Positions 7,474 to 14,233 are shown, counted from the stretch's first letter. The stretch: 15,323 nt of DNA from Chloroflexota bacterium (GCA_018725425.1 QLUL01000010.1:1-15323), one strand, 5' to 3'. Made by a program: numbers and translations. Notes: generated by a model from the letters alone, not told the origin.

Positions 7474-8988
7474 ATGGATAAAGTCATCATCTTCGATACT
7501 ACTTTGAGGGATGGGGAGCAGGCAGCGGGAGGGGCCCTCACCGCTGAGGACAAGATGGAGATTGCCAGGCAACTAGACCAGCTTGGCGTAGATGTCATCG
7601 AGGCGGGCTTCCCCATTAGCTCCAGGGGGGAGCGGGATGCTATACGCCGCATCGCTGACGAGGTGCGCCGACCGATCATCTGCGCCCTGGCTCACGCTCA
7701 CCCCGAAGCCATAGACGTCGCCTGGGAGGCAATCAAGGATGCCCAGCACCCTCGAATCCATGTGTTCCTCTCCAGCTCGGAGATCCACCTCCTCCACCAA
7801 CTGAAGAAAGACCGCCACCAGATACTGGAAGCCTCTCGGGAGATGGTTGCCCGGGCTAAGGGCTACCTCGAAGATGTGGAGTTCTCCCCCATGGATGCCA
7901 CGCGCACCGATCCGGAATACATCTACCGCATACTCGAGGGGGTTATCGAGGCTGGGGCCACTACGGTGAATATCCCCGATACCGTCGGTTACACCATCCC
8001 ACGAGAGTTCTGCAACCTGATTGATAGCATATTCAAGAATGTGCCCAATATCCATCGTGCGGTGGTCAGTGTCCATTGCCACAATGACCTCGGACTTGCG
8101 GTGGCCAATAGCCTGGCGGTGCTCGATCACGGGGTGCGGCAGATCGAGTGCACCGTGAACGGGATCGGAGAGCGGGCGGGCAATGCCTCCCTGGAGGAGA
8201 TCGTCATGGCTATCAAGACCCGCCAGGACTTGTTGAGATACACCACTGAGATAGACACCACGCGAATCTACAAGACCAGCCGCCTGGTGAGCGAGCTGAC
8301 CGGGATGTATGTGCAGCCGAACAAGGCCATTGTAGGAGCCAATGCCTTCCGCCATGAATCTGGTATCCATCAGGACGGCGTCATCAAGGAGCGGACGACC
8401 TACGAGATCATGGATCCGGAGTCCATCGGCCTGACCGGGACAACCCTTTCACTGGGGAAGCTCAGCGGACGCCATGCTTTTCGAAAGAGGCTCGGGGAGT
8501 TGGGCTATACCCTGAGCGACGAGGAACTGGGCCGCGCATTTGTAGCCTTTAAGGAGCTGGCTGACAAGAAGAGAGACATCACCGACCGCGATCTTGAGGC
8601 CGTGGTAGCTGAGGAATTACGTACCGTGCACGAGACTTACCATCTGGAGCATGTACAGGTTTCCTGCGGTGATCCCAGCATCCCCACCGCGTCGGTCAGG
8701 CTTACCGGTCCCGAGGGACAGCTTCTTTCCAAGGCGGAACAGGGTACCGGGCCAGTGGATGCCGTCTACAGGGCCATCAACCATCTGGTAATGGTGCCCA
8801 ACGAGCTCGTTGAGTTCAGCGTCAAATCAGTAACTGGGGGCATAGATGCTATTGGAGAGGTGACGGTCAGGATTGAGAGCGAGAGCAGGCGGTACGTCGG
8901 CCGCGGTGCCCACACGGACATCATCGTCGCCAGCGCCAGGGCATATATGAATGCCTTGAATCGGCTGCTGGCAACGAAGGGCAAATAA
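7474..8988 (+). CDS. leuA: 2-isopropylmalate synthase
   Basis: LeuA condenses acetyl-CoA with 2-oxoisovalerate, the committed and normally leucine-inhibited step of leucine synthesis. The 504-residue product has the full two-part form. The TIM-barrel domain shows [10 protein letters not shown] (residues 7-16, with catalytic Arg12 and metal ligand Asp13), [30 protein letters not shown], the metal-binding HCHNDLG and [15 protein letters not shown] linker with [15 protein letters not shown] follows, then a C-terminal regulatory domain (from about residue 390) with [18 protein letters not shown] 7474 has GAGGAG six bases upstream; an earlier in-frame GTG at 7420 lies inside the 57-bp repeat and is rejected. 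The [10 protein letters not shown] and IEAGFP sequences fit isopropylmalate synthase better than citramalate or homocitrate synthase. leuC follows 23 bp downstream. Confidence 0.95.
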   Translation: MDKVIIFDTTLRDGEQAAGGALTAEDKMEIARQLDQLGVDVIEAGFPISSRGERDAIRRIADEVRRPIICALAHAHPEAIDVAWEAIKDAQHPRIHVFLSSSEIHLLHQLKKDRHQILEASREMVARAKGYLEDVEFSPMDATRTDPEYIYRILEGVIEAGATTVNIPDTVGYTIPREFCNLIDSIFKNVPNIHRAVVSVHCHNDLGLAVANSLAVLDHGVRQIECTVNGIGERAGNASLEEIVMAIKTRQDLLRYTTEIDTTRIYKTSRLVSELTGMYVQPNKAIVGANAFRHESGIHQDGVIKERTTYEIMDPESIGLTGTTLSLGKLSGRHAFRKRLGELGYTLSDEELGRAFVAFKELADKKRDITDRDLEAVVAEELRTVHETYHLEHVQVSCGDPSIPTASVRLTGPEGQLLSKAEQGTGPVDAVYRAINHLVMVPNELVEFSVKSVTGGIDAIGEVTVRIESESRRYVGRGAHTDIIVASARAYMNALNRLLATKGK

Positions 8989-9011
8989 GCGTTGGTTAAG
9001 AGATTGGGCAA

Positions 9012-10265
9012 ATGACTATCACCGAAAAAATCATCGCCGCACATGCGGATAGGAAGAAGGTCTCGCCCGGCGAATTCATTAGCGTTCGCGTGGACCTGGT
9101 TCTATCGAACGATATCACCGCGTCCATAGCCATCAGGGAATTCGATCGGATCGGAGTGAAGAGGGTTTTCGATCCTCAGAAGGTAGTCATGGTGCCCGAC
9201 CACTTCGTGCCTAACAAGGATATCCCCTCCGCTGAGCAGGCCAAGATAATGCGTGATTTCGCCATTGGCCAGAGACTGATCTACTTTGAAGTCGGCGAGA
9301 TGGGCATCGAGCATGTAATCCTGCCGGAAAAGGGGCTGGTGCTTCCCGGGGACCTGGTTGTCGGCGCCGATTCGCATACCTGTACCTATGGCGCTTTGGG
9401 GGCCCTCGCCACCGGCATGGGCTCGACTGATATCGCCGTAGCGATGGCCACCGGTGAAATCTGGATGAAGGTACCGCCGACCATCAAGTTCGTCTATCAT
9501 GGCAGGCCGCAGGAATGGGTTGGAGGCAAAGACCTCATTTTGTTCACCATCGGTGACATTGGAGTTGACGGGGCGATCTCCTCGGCGATGGAGTTTGTGG
9601 GAGAGGCGATTGACCTCCTCTCGATGGATGGCCGATTCACCGTGGCCAATATGGCCACTGAGGCTGGTGCGATGGCGGGCCTCTTCAGGGTCGATGGGAA
9701 AACCATGGACTATGTAAACCCGAGAGCGCATCGGCCTTACACTGTGGTCGACCCTGATCCCGATGCTGAATATGCCGGGGTCATCGAATACAATGCCTCG
9801 AGGATCGAGCCTCAGGTAGCCTTCCCTCACCTCCCCTCCAATGCTCGCCCCATAAGCCAGGTGGGCGATATTCCCATTGACCAGGCAGTGATCGGGAGTT
9901 GCACTAATGGTCGGCTGGAGGACTTGATGTTGGCTGCCGAAGTGCTCAAAGGCCGGAAGGTAGCCAGGAACGTGCGCTGCATCATCATCCCTGGCTCGCC
10001 ACAGGTCTACCTTGACGCGCTGCGACACGGGTTCATCGAAACCTTCATCGAGGCTGGCGCGGCAGTGAGCACGCCGACCTGCGGCCCGTGCCTCGGCGGA
10101 TATATGGGTATACTCGCCGCCGGGGAACGCTGCATTTCCACCACCAACCGCAATTTCGTAGGGCGTATGGGCAGCCCCAGGTCGGAGGTGTATCTCGCCA
10201 ACCCGGCAGTGGTCGCCGCCAGCGCCCTTCTGGGGAGGATCGGGGGGCCGTCTGAAACCCGTTAA
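9012..10265 (+). CDS. leuC: 3-isopropylmalate dehydratase large subunit (LeuC, homoaconitase-like type)
   Basis: LeuC is the [4Fe-4S]-bearing catalytic subunit of isopropylmalate isomerase and needs LeuD (encoded at 2534). The 417-residue length is that of the archaeal/anaerobe LeuC subfamily, shorter than the roughly 466 residues of E. coli LeuC. The cluster ligands are visible as Cys297 in GSCTNGR and Cys357/Cys360 in TCGPCLGG. Other marks are VVGADSHTCTYGALGALATGMGS-like sequence, MATEAGAMAGLF and the C-terminal STTNRNFVGRMG (substrate-phosphate region). ATG 9012 has no clear Shine-Dalgarno; it lies close behind leuA, suggesting coupling or read-through. The subunits are split, with leuD beside the first acyl-CoA dehydrogenase. 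The same fold also serves homoaconitase and citramalate pathways, but leuA and leuB nearby favour leucine. Confidence 0.94.
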   Translation: MTITEKIIAAHADRKKVSPGEFISVRVDLVLSNDITASIAIREFDRIGVKRVFDPQKVVMVPDHFVPNKDIPSAEQAKIMRDFAIGQRLIYFEVGEMGIEHVILPEKGLVLPGDLVVGADSHTCTYGALGALATGMGSTDIAVAMATGEIWMKVPPTIKFVYHGRPQEWVGGKDLILFTIGDIGVDGAISSAMEFVGEAIDLLSMDGRFTVANMATEAGAMAGLFRVDGKTMDYVNPRAHRPYTVVDPDPDAEYAGVIEYNASRIEPQVAFPHLPSNARPISQVGDIPIDQAVIGSCTNGRLEDLMLAAEVLKGRKVARNVRCIIIPGSPQVYLDALRHGFIETFIEAGAAVSTPTCGPCLGGYMGILAAGERCISTTNRNFVGRMGSPRSEVYLANPAVVAASALLGRIGGPSETR

Positions 10266-10280
10266 GGGAAACGACCCAAA

Positions 10281-10400
10281 GTGATTCTCGCCGATCCCGA
10301 TTTCAGCGAGAGCCTTCTGGAGACGATCTCGTGGATTAAGTCTGGCGAGGTAGAGTGGCATAAGTACAATGAGGTCTTCGGAGCTTACAAGGGGAAATGA
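10281..10400 (+). CDS. Putative small protein (39 codons) between leuC and rnhB
   Basis: A GTG-initiated frame of 39 codons begins with residues VILADPDFSESLLETISWIK (first residue would be read as Met) and ends EVFGAYKGK. Its TGA overlaps the rnhB ATG as ATGA (10397-10400), the classic arrangement for translational coupling. The composition is protein-like and acidic/amphipathic, with no low-complexity run. AAGGGAA lies about 11 bases upstream, a marginal Shine-Dalgarno. I do not recognise a family. It could be a conserved small ORF or the degraded C-terminus of a lost gene; comparison of relatives would decide. Confidence 0.45.
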   Translation: MILADPDFSESLLETISWIKSGEVEWHKYNEVFGAYKGK

Positions 10401-11035
10401 GATCCAGCCAGTCACCCAGTTTCATCGAGGAAGAAAAACTCTGGCAGCAGGGATATCAGCTTGTCGCCGGAATTGATGAGGTCGGGCGCGGTCCGTTAGC
10501 CGGGCCGGTGGTTGCCGCTGCGGTGATCCTGACACCGGAAAGTAGATTATCCTGGCTTCTTCAACTGCGGGATAGCAAGAGACTCGCTCCACGCAAGCGT
10601 GAGTTCCTTTCCTCATGCATCCAGAGGGAGGCCCTGGCGGTGGGCATCGGCGTGGTTCCACCGGAAACCATTGATGTTCGCGGCATCGTGGCCGCCACCA
10701 GACTGGCCATGCGCCTGGCGGTGGAGAAGCTTGCTCGATCCCCGGACTTCCTGCTCATAGATTGGATTACCATGCCCGAGCTTGACATCCCGCAGAGAAA
10801 CATCACCAGGGGCGATAAACTCTCCCGCTCCATCGCCGCAGCATCGATTGTTGCCAAGGTCCACCGGGACCGGCTGATGATGGAATACGACGGCCTCTAC
10901 TCCGGATATGGCTTTGCCCGCAACAAGGGCTACCCCACGACAGAACACCTGGCGAAGCTGCGGCGCTTGGGATGTTGCCCGATCCATCGTGCCAGCTTCG
11001 CTCCTGTTCGTGAAGTGCGGGAGAGAAATGGCTGA
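10397..11035 (+). CDS. rnhB: Ribonuclease HII
   Basis: RNase HII cuts the RNA strand of RNA:DNA hybrids and starts removal of single ribonucleotides misinserted in DNA. The 212-residue protein has the family length and the complete acidic active site: Asp27 and Glu28 in GIDEVGRGPLAGPV, Asp122 in LLIDW, and Asp140 in RGDKLSRSIAAASIVAKVHRD (the 18-residue spacing between the last two acids equals that of E. coli). The C-terminal YGFARNKGYPTTEHL and HRASFAPV are also typical. ATG 10397 sits in ATGA with the upstream small ORF, and the AAGGGG before it is too close for a normal ribosome-binding site, so coupling is likely. The 3' end overlaps yraN by 8 bp. Confidence 0.95.
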   Translation: MRSSQSPSFIEEEKLWQQGYQLVAGIDEVGRGPLAGPVVAAAVILTPESRLSWLLQLRDSKRLAPRKREFLSSCIQREALAVGIGVVPPETIDVRGIVAATRLAMRLAVEKLARSPDFLLIDWITMPELDIPQRNITRGDKLSRSIAAASIVAKVHRDRLMMEYDGLYSGYGFARNKGYPTTEHLAKLRRLGCCPIHRASFAPVREVRERNG

Positions 11036-11399
11036 TACGCGTAAGCTCATAGGGGCGTTTGGTGAGAGGGAGGCCGAGGAGTATTTAAAGAAGCGTGGAT
11101 ACAAGATCCTGGAGACAAACTTTCGCTGTGTGCTTGGTGAGATTGACATCGTGGCCCGGGAGGATGATTCTCTCGTCTTTGTAGAAGTACGCACCAGAAG
11201 GAGTCTGGCATTCGGTACCCCAGAGGAGTCAATAACGGCCGCAAAAAAAGCGAAGCTCATCAAGCTGGGGCAGTATTACGTCCAGGCGCATCAAGACTCG
11301 CCCTCGCCCTGGCGCATTGATATTGTGGCAATCGAGATGGGTCAGGGTGGCAAGATCACCAGGATTGACCTCATCCAGAACGCCGTAGACGGAGTGTAA
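11028..11399 (+). CDS. YraN/UPF0102 family protein (predicted endonuclease fold)
   Basis: The 123-residue product matches the UPF0102 family, which has a restriction-endonuclease-like fold and often lies beside rnhB, as here. Visible features are GAFGEREAEEYLKKRGYKIL, then NFRCVLGEIDIVARE and LVFVEVRTRR, which carry the E-x-D-x2...E-V-K/R pattern of the nuclease core, and GTPEESITAAKKAKL. ATG 11028 was chosen because the family N-terminus starts there. It overlaps rnhB by 8 bp, so the two are co-translated. The family function is not firmly established; a role in DNA processing or uptake is suggested for some members. Confidence 0.9.
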   Translation: MADTRKLIGAFGEREAEEYLKKRGYKILETNFRCVLGEIDIVAREDDSLVFVEVRTRRSLAFGTPEESITAAKKAKLIKLGQYYVQAHQDSPSPWRIDIVAIEMGQGGKITRIDLIQNAVDGV

Positions 11400-11402
11400 G
11401 CG

Positions 11403-11430
11403 TTCAGATTGGGGATGACAACATTATAAT
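11403..11430 (+). promoter_or_regulatory. Probable promoter for the FmdB pair and thiD2-thiE
   Basis: A perfect TATAAT (11425-11430) lies 16 bp downstream of TTCAGA (11403-11408), a four-of-six -35 match. It starts just after the yraN stop codon. The predicted leader of about 90 nt contains the 11442-11485 hairpin. Confidence 0.45.
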
Positions 11431-11441
11431 CAAGTACTCTG

Positions 11442-11485
11442 GGTCGTCTCTGACCCAGAGCTCATCGTCGAAGTCAGGGACGACC
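11442..11485 (+). promoter_or_regulatory. 13-bp hairpin in the leader of the FmdB genes
   Basis: GGTCGTCTCTGAC (11442-11454) pairs with GTCAGGGACGACC (11473-11485), with one G:T wobble, around an 18-base loop. No T tract follows, so it is not a typical terminator. It may protect or regulate the leader RNA, or be an operator. No known riboswitch motif (including a thiamine box) is recognised here. Confidence 0.45.
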
Positions 11486-11529
11486 TCGACTACGGAGATG
11501 GTCTGCAGTCAATGCGAGGTTGACATCTT

Positions 11530-11919
11530 ATGCCGATCTACGAATACCGTTGTGGAAGTTGTAAGCGCCGTGTCTCGATCTTGGTTCAGGGATTTGAGGG
11601 GACCACTTCTCCGGAATGCCCCCGGTGTGGCAGTAAGGAATTAACCCGGCTATTCTCTAGTTTTTCTATCGGCAAGGGCGAGTCGTATCTGAGGCATGGG
11701 CTTTACGAAGATATACTCTCGGATTCCAAATTAGTGAGGGGGCTGGAGTCCAGTGACCCCCGGGCTCTCGCCGAGTGGAGTCGCCGGATGAGCCAGGCGG
11801 CCGGTGAGGAGATGGGCACTGAGTATGAGGATATGCTGTTAGAGGGTGGCAAGCCGGTCGATCAGGTGATGGCAGAAGCGCAGTCCATGATAGGCGACAT
11901 CGGGGGAGAGGGGGACTAA
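11530..11919 (+). CDS. FmdB-type zinc-ribbon protein (first of tandem pair)
   Basis: The 129-residue protein begins MPIYEYRCGSCKRR, the signature of the FmdB/CxxC_CXXC_SSSS small zinc-ribbon family. One zinc site is formed by Cys8/Cys11 and Cys30/Cys33 in PRCGSKEL, followed by the LTRLFSSFSIG linker. The C-terminal 80 residues are acidic and helical with no known motif. FmdB itself was proposed as a regulator of formamidase in Methylophilus; most homologues have no proven role. ATG 11530 has GAGG (11516-11519) ten bases upstream. The paralogue begins five bases after its stop codon. Confidence 0.88.
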   Translation: MPIYEYRCGSCKRRVSILVQGFEGTTSPECPRCGSKELTRLFSSFSIGKGESYLRHGLYEDILSDSKLVRGLESSDPRALAEWSRRMSQAAGEEMGTEYEDMLLEGGKPVDQVMAEAQSMIGDIGGEGD

Positions 11920-11924
11920 AAGAG

Positions 11925-12290
11925 ATGCCTATTTACGAATTCCGCTGCCAGGATTGTCGCCGGAGAACGAGCGTTTTTGCGAGGAGCATCTCTTCTCCGA
12001 TCGACGCCACCTGTTCTTCGTGTGGCAGCAAGGAGCTGGTTCGCCTGGTTTCCAGTTTTGGGATTGGCAAGACGACAGTGGGCGTTCACGAAGCATCCGG
12101 CGAGCCCGGGCACTTTACCAGTCCGGATTACTACCGGGATCCGCGCAATATCGGGAGGTGGGCAGAGAGGAGATTCGCCGAGATGGGGATGGATATACCT
12201 TCCCATGTTCGCGGCATGATTGATGCTGCCAGGGAGGACGAGATGCCAGCTACGGTGAAGGATTTGCAGCCGAACGTTAAGGAAATATAG
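11925..12290 (+). CDS. FmdB-type zinc-ribbon protein (second of tandem pair)
   Basis: This 121-residue paralogue of the preceding gene begins MPIYEFRCQDCRRR and has the same cysteine spacing (Cys8/Cys11, Cys30/Cys33), then ELVRLVSSFGIGK. The C-terminal part contains SPDYYRDPRNIGRWAERRFAEMG, also seen in longer FmdB relatives in which a bound acidic helix follows the ribbon. The two C-terminal halves have drifted apart while sharing an RxxxEWSRR/IGRWAERR-like helix, so the duplication is old. It is five bases behind its paralogue and nine before thiD2-thiE, indicating one transcript. The function is unknown; a metal or nucleic-acid binding role is inference. Confidence 0.87.
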   Translation: MPIYEFRCQDCRRRTSVFARSISSPIDATCSSCGSKELVRLVSSFGIGKTTVGVHEASGEPGHFTSPDYYRDPRNIGRWAERRFAEMGMDIPSHVRGMIDAAREDEMPATVKDLQPNVKEI

Positions 12291-12299
12291 GTCGTTCTA

Positions 12300-13418
12300 A
12301 TGTTACGTATCATTGACGCAAATCTCGACCGTCTCGGTGAGGGACTGCGTGTCCTTGAGGATATAGCTCGCTTTGTCTTGGAAGATATCCGGATTACCGA
12401 GAAGCTCAGGCGCATGCGCCACGAGTTGATAGCAATTGATCCCGCTCTCAAGAGCAGGTTGTTAGCGGCACGTGATTCGGTAGGTGATGTGGGGCGCGGG
12501 GGAGCGGGCGGAGGAGATAGAAAGCGCCTGATCGACGTGGTCACCGCCAATGCCAGGCGAGCACAGGAATCCCTGCGCGTTCTTGAGGAATTGGCTAAGC
12601 TGCCTCAAGTGCCTGCCGAACTGCGAGAGCGGCGCTTTGAGGAGGCCAGATTCACCCTCTATGAGATAGAAAGGGAACTCGCTCTCAGGCTAGCCCGCCA
12701 GGACCGGAGAAACCGAGTCGCCGGCCTCTACGTGATCATAGATGCGCAGACCCTGGGGGCCAGTCGAGAGTCAAGAGTCCAGAGTCGAGAGTCAGGGAGG
12801 GAGGGGAACTCCAGCCTCCAGCCTCCAGCCTCCAGCCTCAGTGAGGCCGAGGCCGCCCGCCAGGTAATCCAGGGTGGAGCCAGGGTAATCCAGCTTCGGG
12901 ATAAGCATCGCAGCAAGAGGGAATTGATCCCGCTAACCCGGGAGCTAAGACAGATTTGCGCTGAGGCTGGTGTCCTCTTCATCGTGAACGATTATGTTGA
13001 CCTGGCTCTGGCGACCGATGCTGATGGCGTTCACCTGGGCCAGAATGACCTCCCCGTTCCTCTGGCGCGGGAGATTTTGCCTCTGGATAAGATCATTGGC
13101 TGCTCGGCGCGCACCGTGGAACTAGCACTTAAGGCCCAGGAAGAAGGGGCTGATTACATCGGAGTGGGTTCAATATATTCCTCGCCCACAAAACCCAGTG
13201 CCGAGGTCATCGGACTGGGGAGATTGCGTGACATAAGGAATGCAGTCTCATTGCCAGTCGTCGCCCTCGGAGGCGTCAACGAGAGCAATGTAGGCGAGGT
13301 GCTCGAAGCAGGCGCCGATTCTGTAGCCGTCATAGACGCTGTTTTGAATGCTGAGGACACTCGGATGGCAACGCATCGACTGGTGGCCAAATGCAGCCCC
13401 TCGAATACTTCAAGATAA
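12300..13418 (+). CDS. thiE: ThiD2-ThiE fusion (HMP-phosphate kinase-like domain and thiamine-phosphate synthase)
   Basis: Residues 1 to about 135 are a ThiD2 domain with a visible internal duplication (DANLDRLGEGLRVLEDIARF and TANARRAQESLRVLEELAKL); ThiD2 is associated with HMP-phosphate phosphorylation. Residues about 140-365 are the ThiE barrel, which joins HMP-diphosphate and thiazole phosphate into thiamine phosphate. Its marks are GLYVIIDA, VIQLRDK, FIVNDYVDLAL, DGVHLGQNDLP, IIGCSART, ADYIGVGSIYSSPTK and VVALGGV. Between GLYVIIDA and EAARQVIQGG an extra stretch of about 30 residues, rich in Ser, Arg and Pro, is encoded by two heptamer arrays (12766-12793 and 12811-12838). The start ATG 12300 lacks a clear Shine-Dalgarno and probably relies on the upstream gene. 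The 3' end converges on tRNA-Val with seven bases between and no visible terminator. Confidence 0.93.
   Translation: MLRIIDANLDRLGEGLRVLEDIARFVLEDIRITEKLRRMRHELIAIDPALKSRLLAARDSVGDVGRGGAGGGDRKRLIDVVTANARRAQESLRVLEELAKLPQVPAELRERRFEEARFTLYEIERELALRLARQDRRNRVAGLYVIIDAQTLGASRESRVQSRESGREGNSSLQPPASSLSEAEAARQVIQGGARVIQLRDKHRSKRELIPLTRELRQICAEAGVLFIVNDYVDLALATDADGVHLGQNDLPVPLAREILPLDKIIGCSARTVELALKAQEEGADYIGVGSIYSSPTKPSAEVIGLGRLRDIRNAVSLPVVALGGVNESNVGEVLEAGADSVAVIDAVLNAEDTRMATHRLVAKCSPSNTSR
12766..12793 (+). repeat. Heptamer tandem repeat (NAGAGTC, 4 copies) inside thiE
   Basis: The units are GAGAGTC, AAGAGTC, CAGAGTC and GAGAGTC, varying only in the first base. The array lies in frame within the coding sequence, at about residue 156 of the fusion protein. 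Confidence 0.85.
12811..12838 (+). repeat. Heptamer tandem repeat (CCAGCCT, 4 perfect copies) inside thiE
   Basis: Four exact CCAGCCT units encode the LQPPASSL-type stretch just before the first helix of the ThiE barrel. They lie 17 bp after the NAGAGTC array. Confidence 0.88.
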
Positions 13419-13425
13419 TACACTA

Positions 13426-13502
13426 TGGTGGGCGGTACTGGACTCGAACCAGTGACCTCTTGCATGTCAAGCAAGCACTCTAACCAGCTGAGCTAACCGC
13501 CC
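13426..13502 (-). tRNA. tRNA-Val (anticodon GAC)
   Basis: Read on the minus strand the cloverleaf is complete: acceptor GGGCGGT/ACCGCCC, D arm GCTC-AGCTGGTTA-GAGT, anticodon arm CTTGC-TTGACAT-GCAAG with GAC as the anticodon, T arm ACTGG-TTCGAGT-CCAGT. The 3' CCA is encoded (forward TGG at 13426-13428), total 77 nt. It has its own promoter and points toward thiE. Confidence 0.95.
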
Positions 13503-13509
13503 CTACTTG

Positions 13510-13538
13510 ATCATATATCAAGGGAAGACTGCTGTCAA
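13510..13538 (-). promoter_or_regulatory. Promoter of tRNA-Val
   Basis: On the minus strand TTGACA (forward 13533-13538) is followed after exactly 17 bp by TATGAT (forward 13510-13515), a near-perfect housekeeping promoter. The predicted start falls at or within a base or two of the mature tRNA 5' end, so the 5' leader would be nearly absent. Confidence 0.85.
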
Positions 13539-13658
13539 CTTACCCGGATGGATTTGCTCCCGGGGAAGGCCTTAGTTCAAATTGCGCCACTCGATTGATG
13601 GGTTTACCCCTATCCGATTCCTCTGCCTGAGGTTCCCCTGTTCCCGCTCTTTGTCGTC

Positions 13659-13687
13659 TTGACAATGCCCATATATTGTGTTATATT
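13659..13687 (+). promoter_or_regulatory. Promoter of nrdR-nrdJ
   Basis: TTGACA (13659-13664), a 17-bp spacer and TATATT (13682-13687) form a near-consensus promoter. The predicted start at about 13694 gives a leader of about 22 nt. The first NrdR box lies inside the spacer, so binding there should block RNA polymerase. Confidence 0.85.
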
Positions 13688-13710
13688 ACTTAAACATTAC
13701 CATATATTGT
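13669..13710 (+). promoter_or_regulatory. Pair of NrdR boxes upstream of nrdR
   Basis: The 11-base core CCATATATTGT occurs at 13669-13679 and again at 13700-13710, 31 bp apart, about three helical turns. This is the spacing known for NrdR box pairs. The core matches the NrdR consensus CWATATATWG at nine of ten positions (second base C). The first box overlaps the promoter spacer; the second ends five bases before the nrdR ATG. Confidence 0.85.
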
Positions 13711-13715
13711 AAATC

Positions 13716-14219
13716 ATGTGGTGCCCCTACTGTGGTCATGAGAATTCTCGGGTGACTGATTCTCGCAGTGTGCCTCAAAGCATACGGCGTCGGCGTCGGT
13801 GCCTGGAATGCGGGGCTCGTTTCACCACCCAGGAGCGGGTAGAGAACACCAATGCGGTCATCATTAAGAAAGACCGACGGCGAGAGCGATTCAATCGAGA
13901 GAAACTCCTCCGTGGCATCCTCAGAGCCTGCGAGAAGCGTCCCCTCCCCACCGGGGCGATAGAAAAGCTGGTGGACGACATCGAGGCGGAGCTGTACCGC
14001 ATGGGCAAGAGCGAGATATCCAGTTCTGTAGTCGGGGAGATGGTTATGGAGCGGCTGCTGAAGCTGGATCATATTGCCTATATTCGCTTTGCCAGCGTCT
14101 ATCGGGCCTTTGCCGATATTGGGAGCTTGAAAAAGGAGGTGGACACCCTCGCTGCCAGGCATGAGGTCGCCAGCCAGTTGCCCCTCATGTCCAGGGATAA
14201 CCAATCTTCGCCAGGGTAG
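13716..14219 (+). CDS. nrdR: Transcriptional repressor NrdR
   Basis: NrdR senses ATP/dATP and represses ribonucleotide reductase genes by binding paired NrdR boxes. The 167-residue protein has a zinc ribbon (Cys3, Cys6, Cys29, Cys32 in MWCPYCGHE and [18 protein letters not shown]) and an ATP-cone from about residue 47 to 138 ([47 protein letters not shown]). The loop before the second CxxC pair is about two residues shorter than in common NrdRs. ATG 13716 is fixed by the family N-terminus; no Shine-Dalgarno is visible in the short leader, and the second NrdR box sits directly before it. nrdJ follows 14 bp downstream, so the repressor probably controls its own operon including its target. Confidence 0.96.
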   Translation: MWCPYCGHENSRVTDSRSVPQSIRRRRRCLECGARFTTQERVENTNAVIIKKDRRRERFNREKLLRGILRACEKRPLPTGAIEKLVDDIEAELYRMGKSEISSSVVGEMVMERLLKLDHIAYIRFASVYRAFADIGSLKKEVDTLAARHEVASQLPLMSRDNQSSPG

Positions 14220-14233
14220 CCGAGGGCAGTATC

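Noticed and set aside
7573..8370. Minus-strand open frame of 265 codons opposite leuA
   Set aside because: It is antisense to conserved LeuA active-site motifs and lacks a ribosome-binding site.
9102..10415. Long minus-strand open frame of 437 codons opposite leuC
   Set aside because: It lies antisense to a complete LeuC with intact Fe-S ligands and has no recognisable motif. GC-rich codon bias commonly leaves such antisense frames open.
11442..11485. Hairpin as a Rho-independent terminator of yraN
   Set aside because: There is no T tract after the stem and it lies downstream of a good -10 box, so a leader structure is more likely.
11400..11529. Thiamine pyrophosphate riboswitch ahead of the thiE-containing operon
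   Set aside because: The conserved CTGAGA and ACCTGA-type segments are not found in the leader.
12766..12838. Clustered short repeats as a CRISPR array
   Set aside because: Units are 7 bp and contiguous with no spacers, and no cas gene is present.
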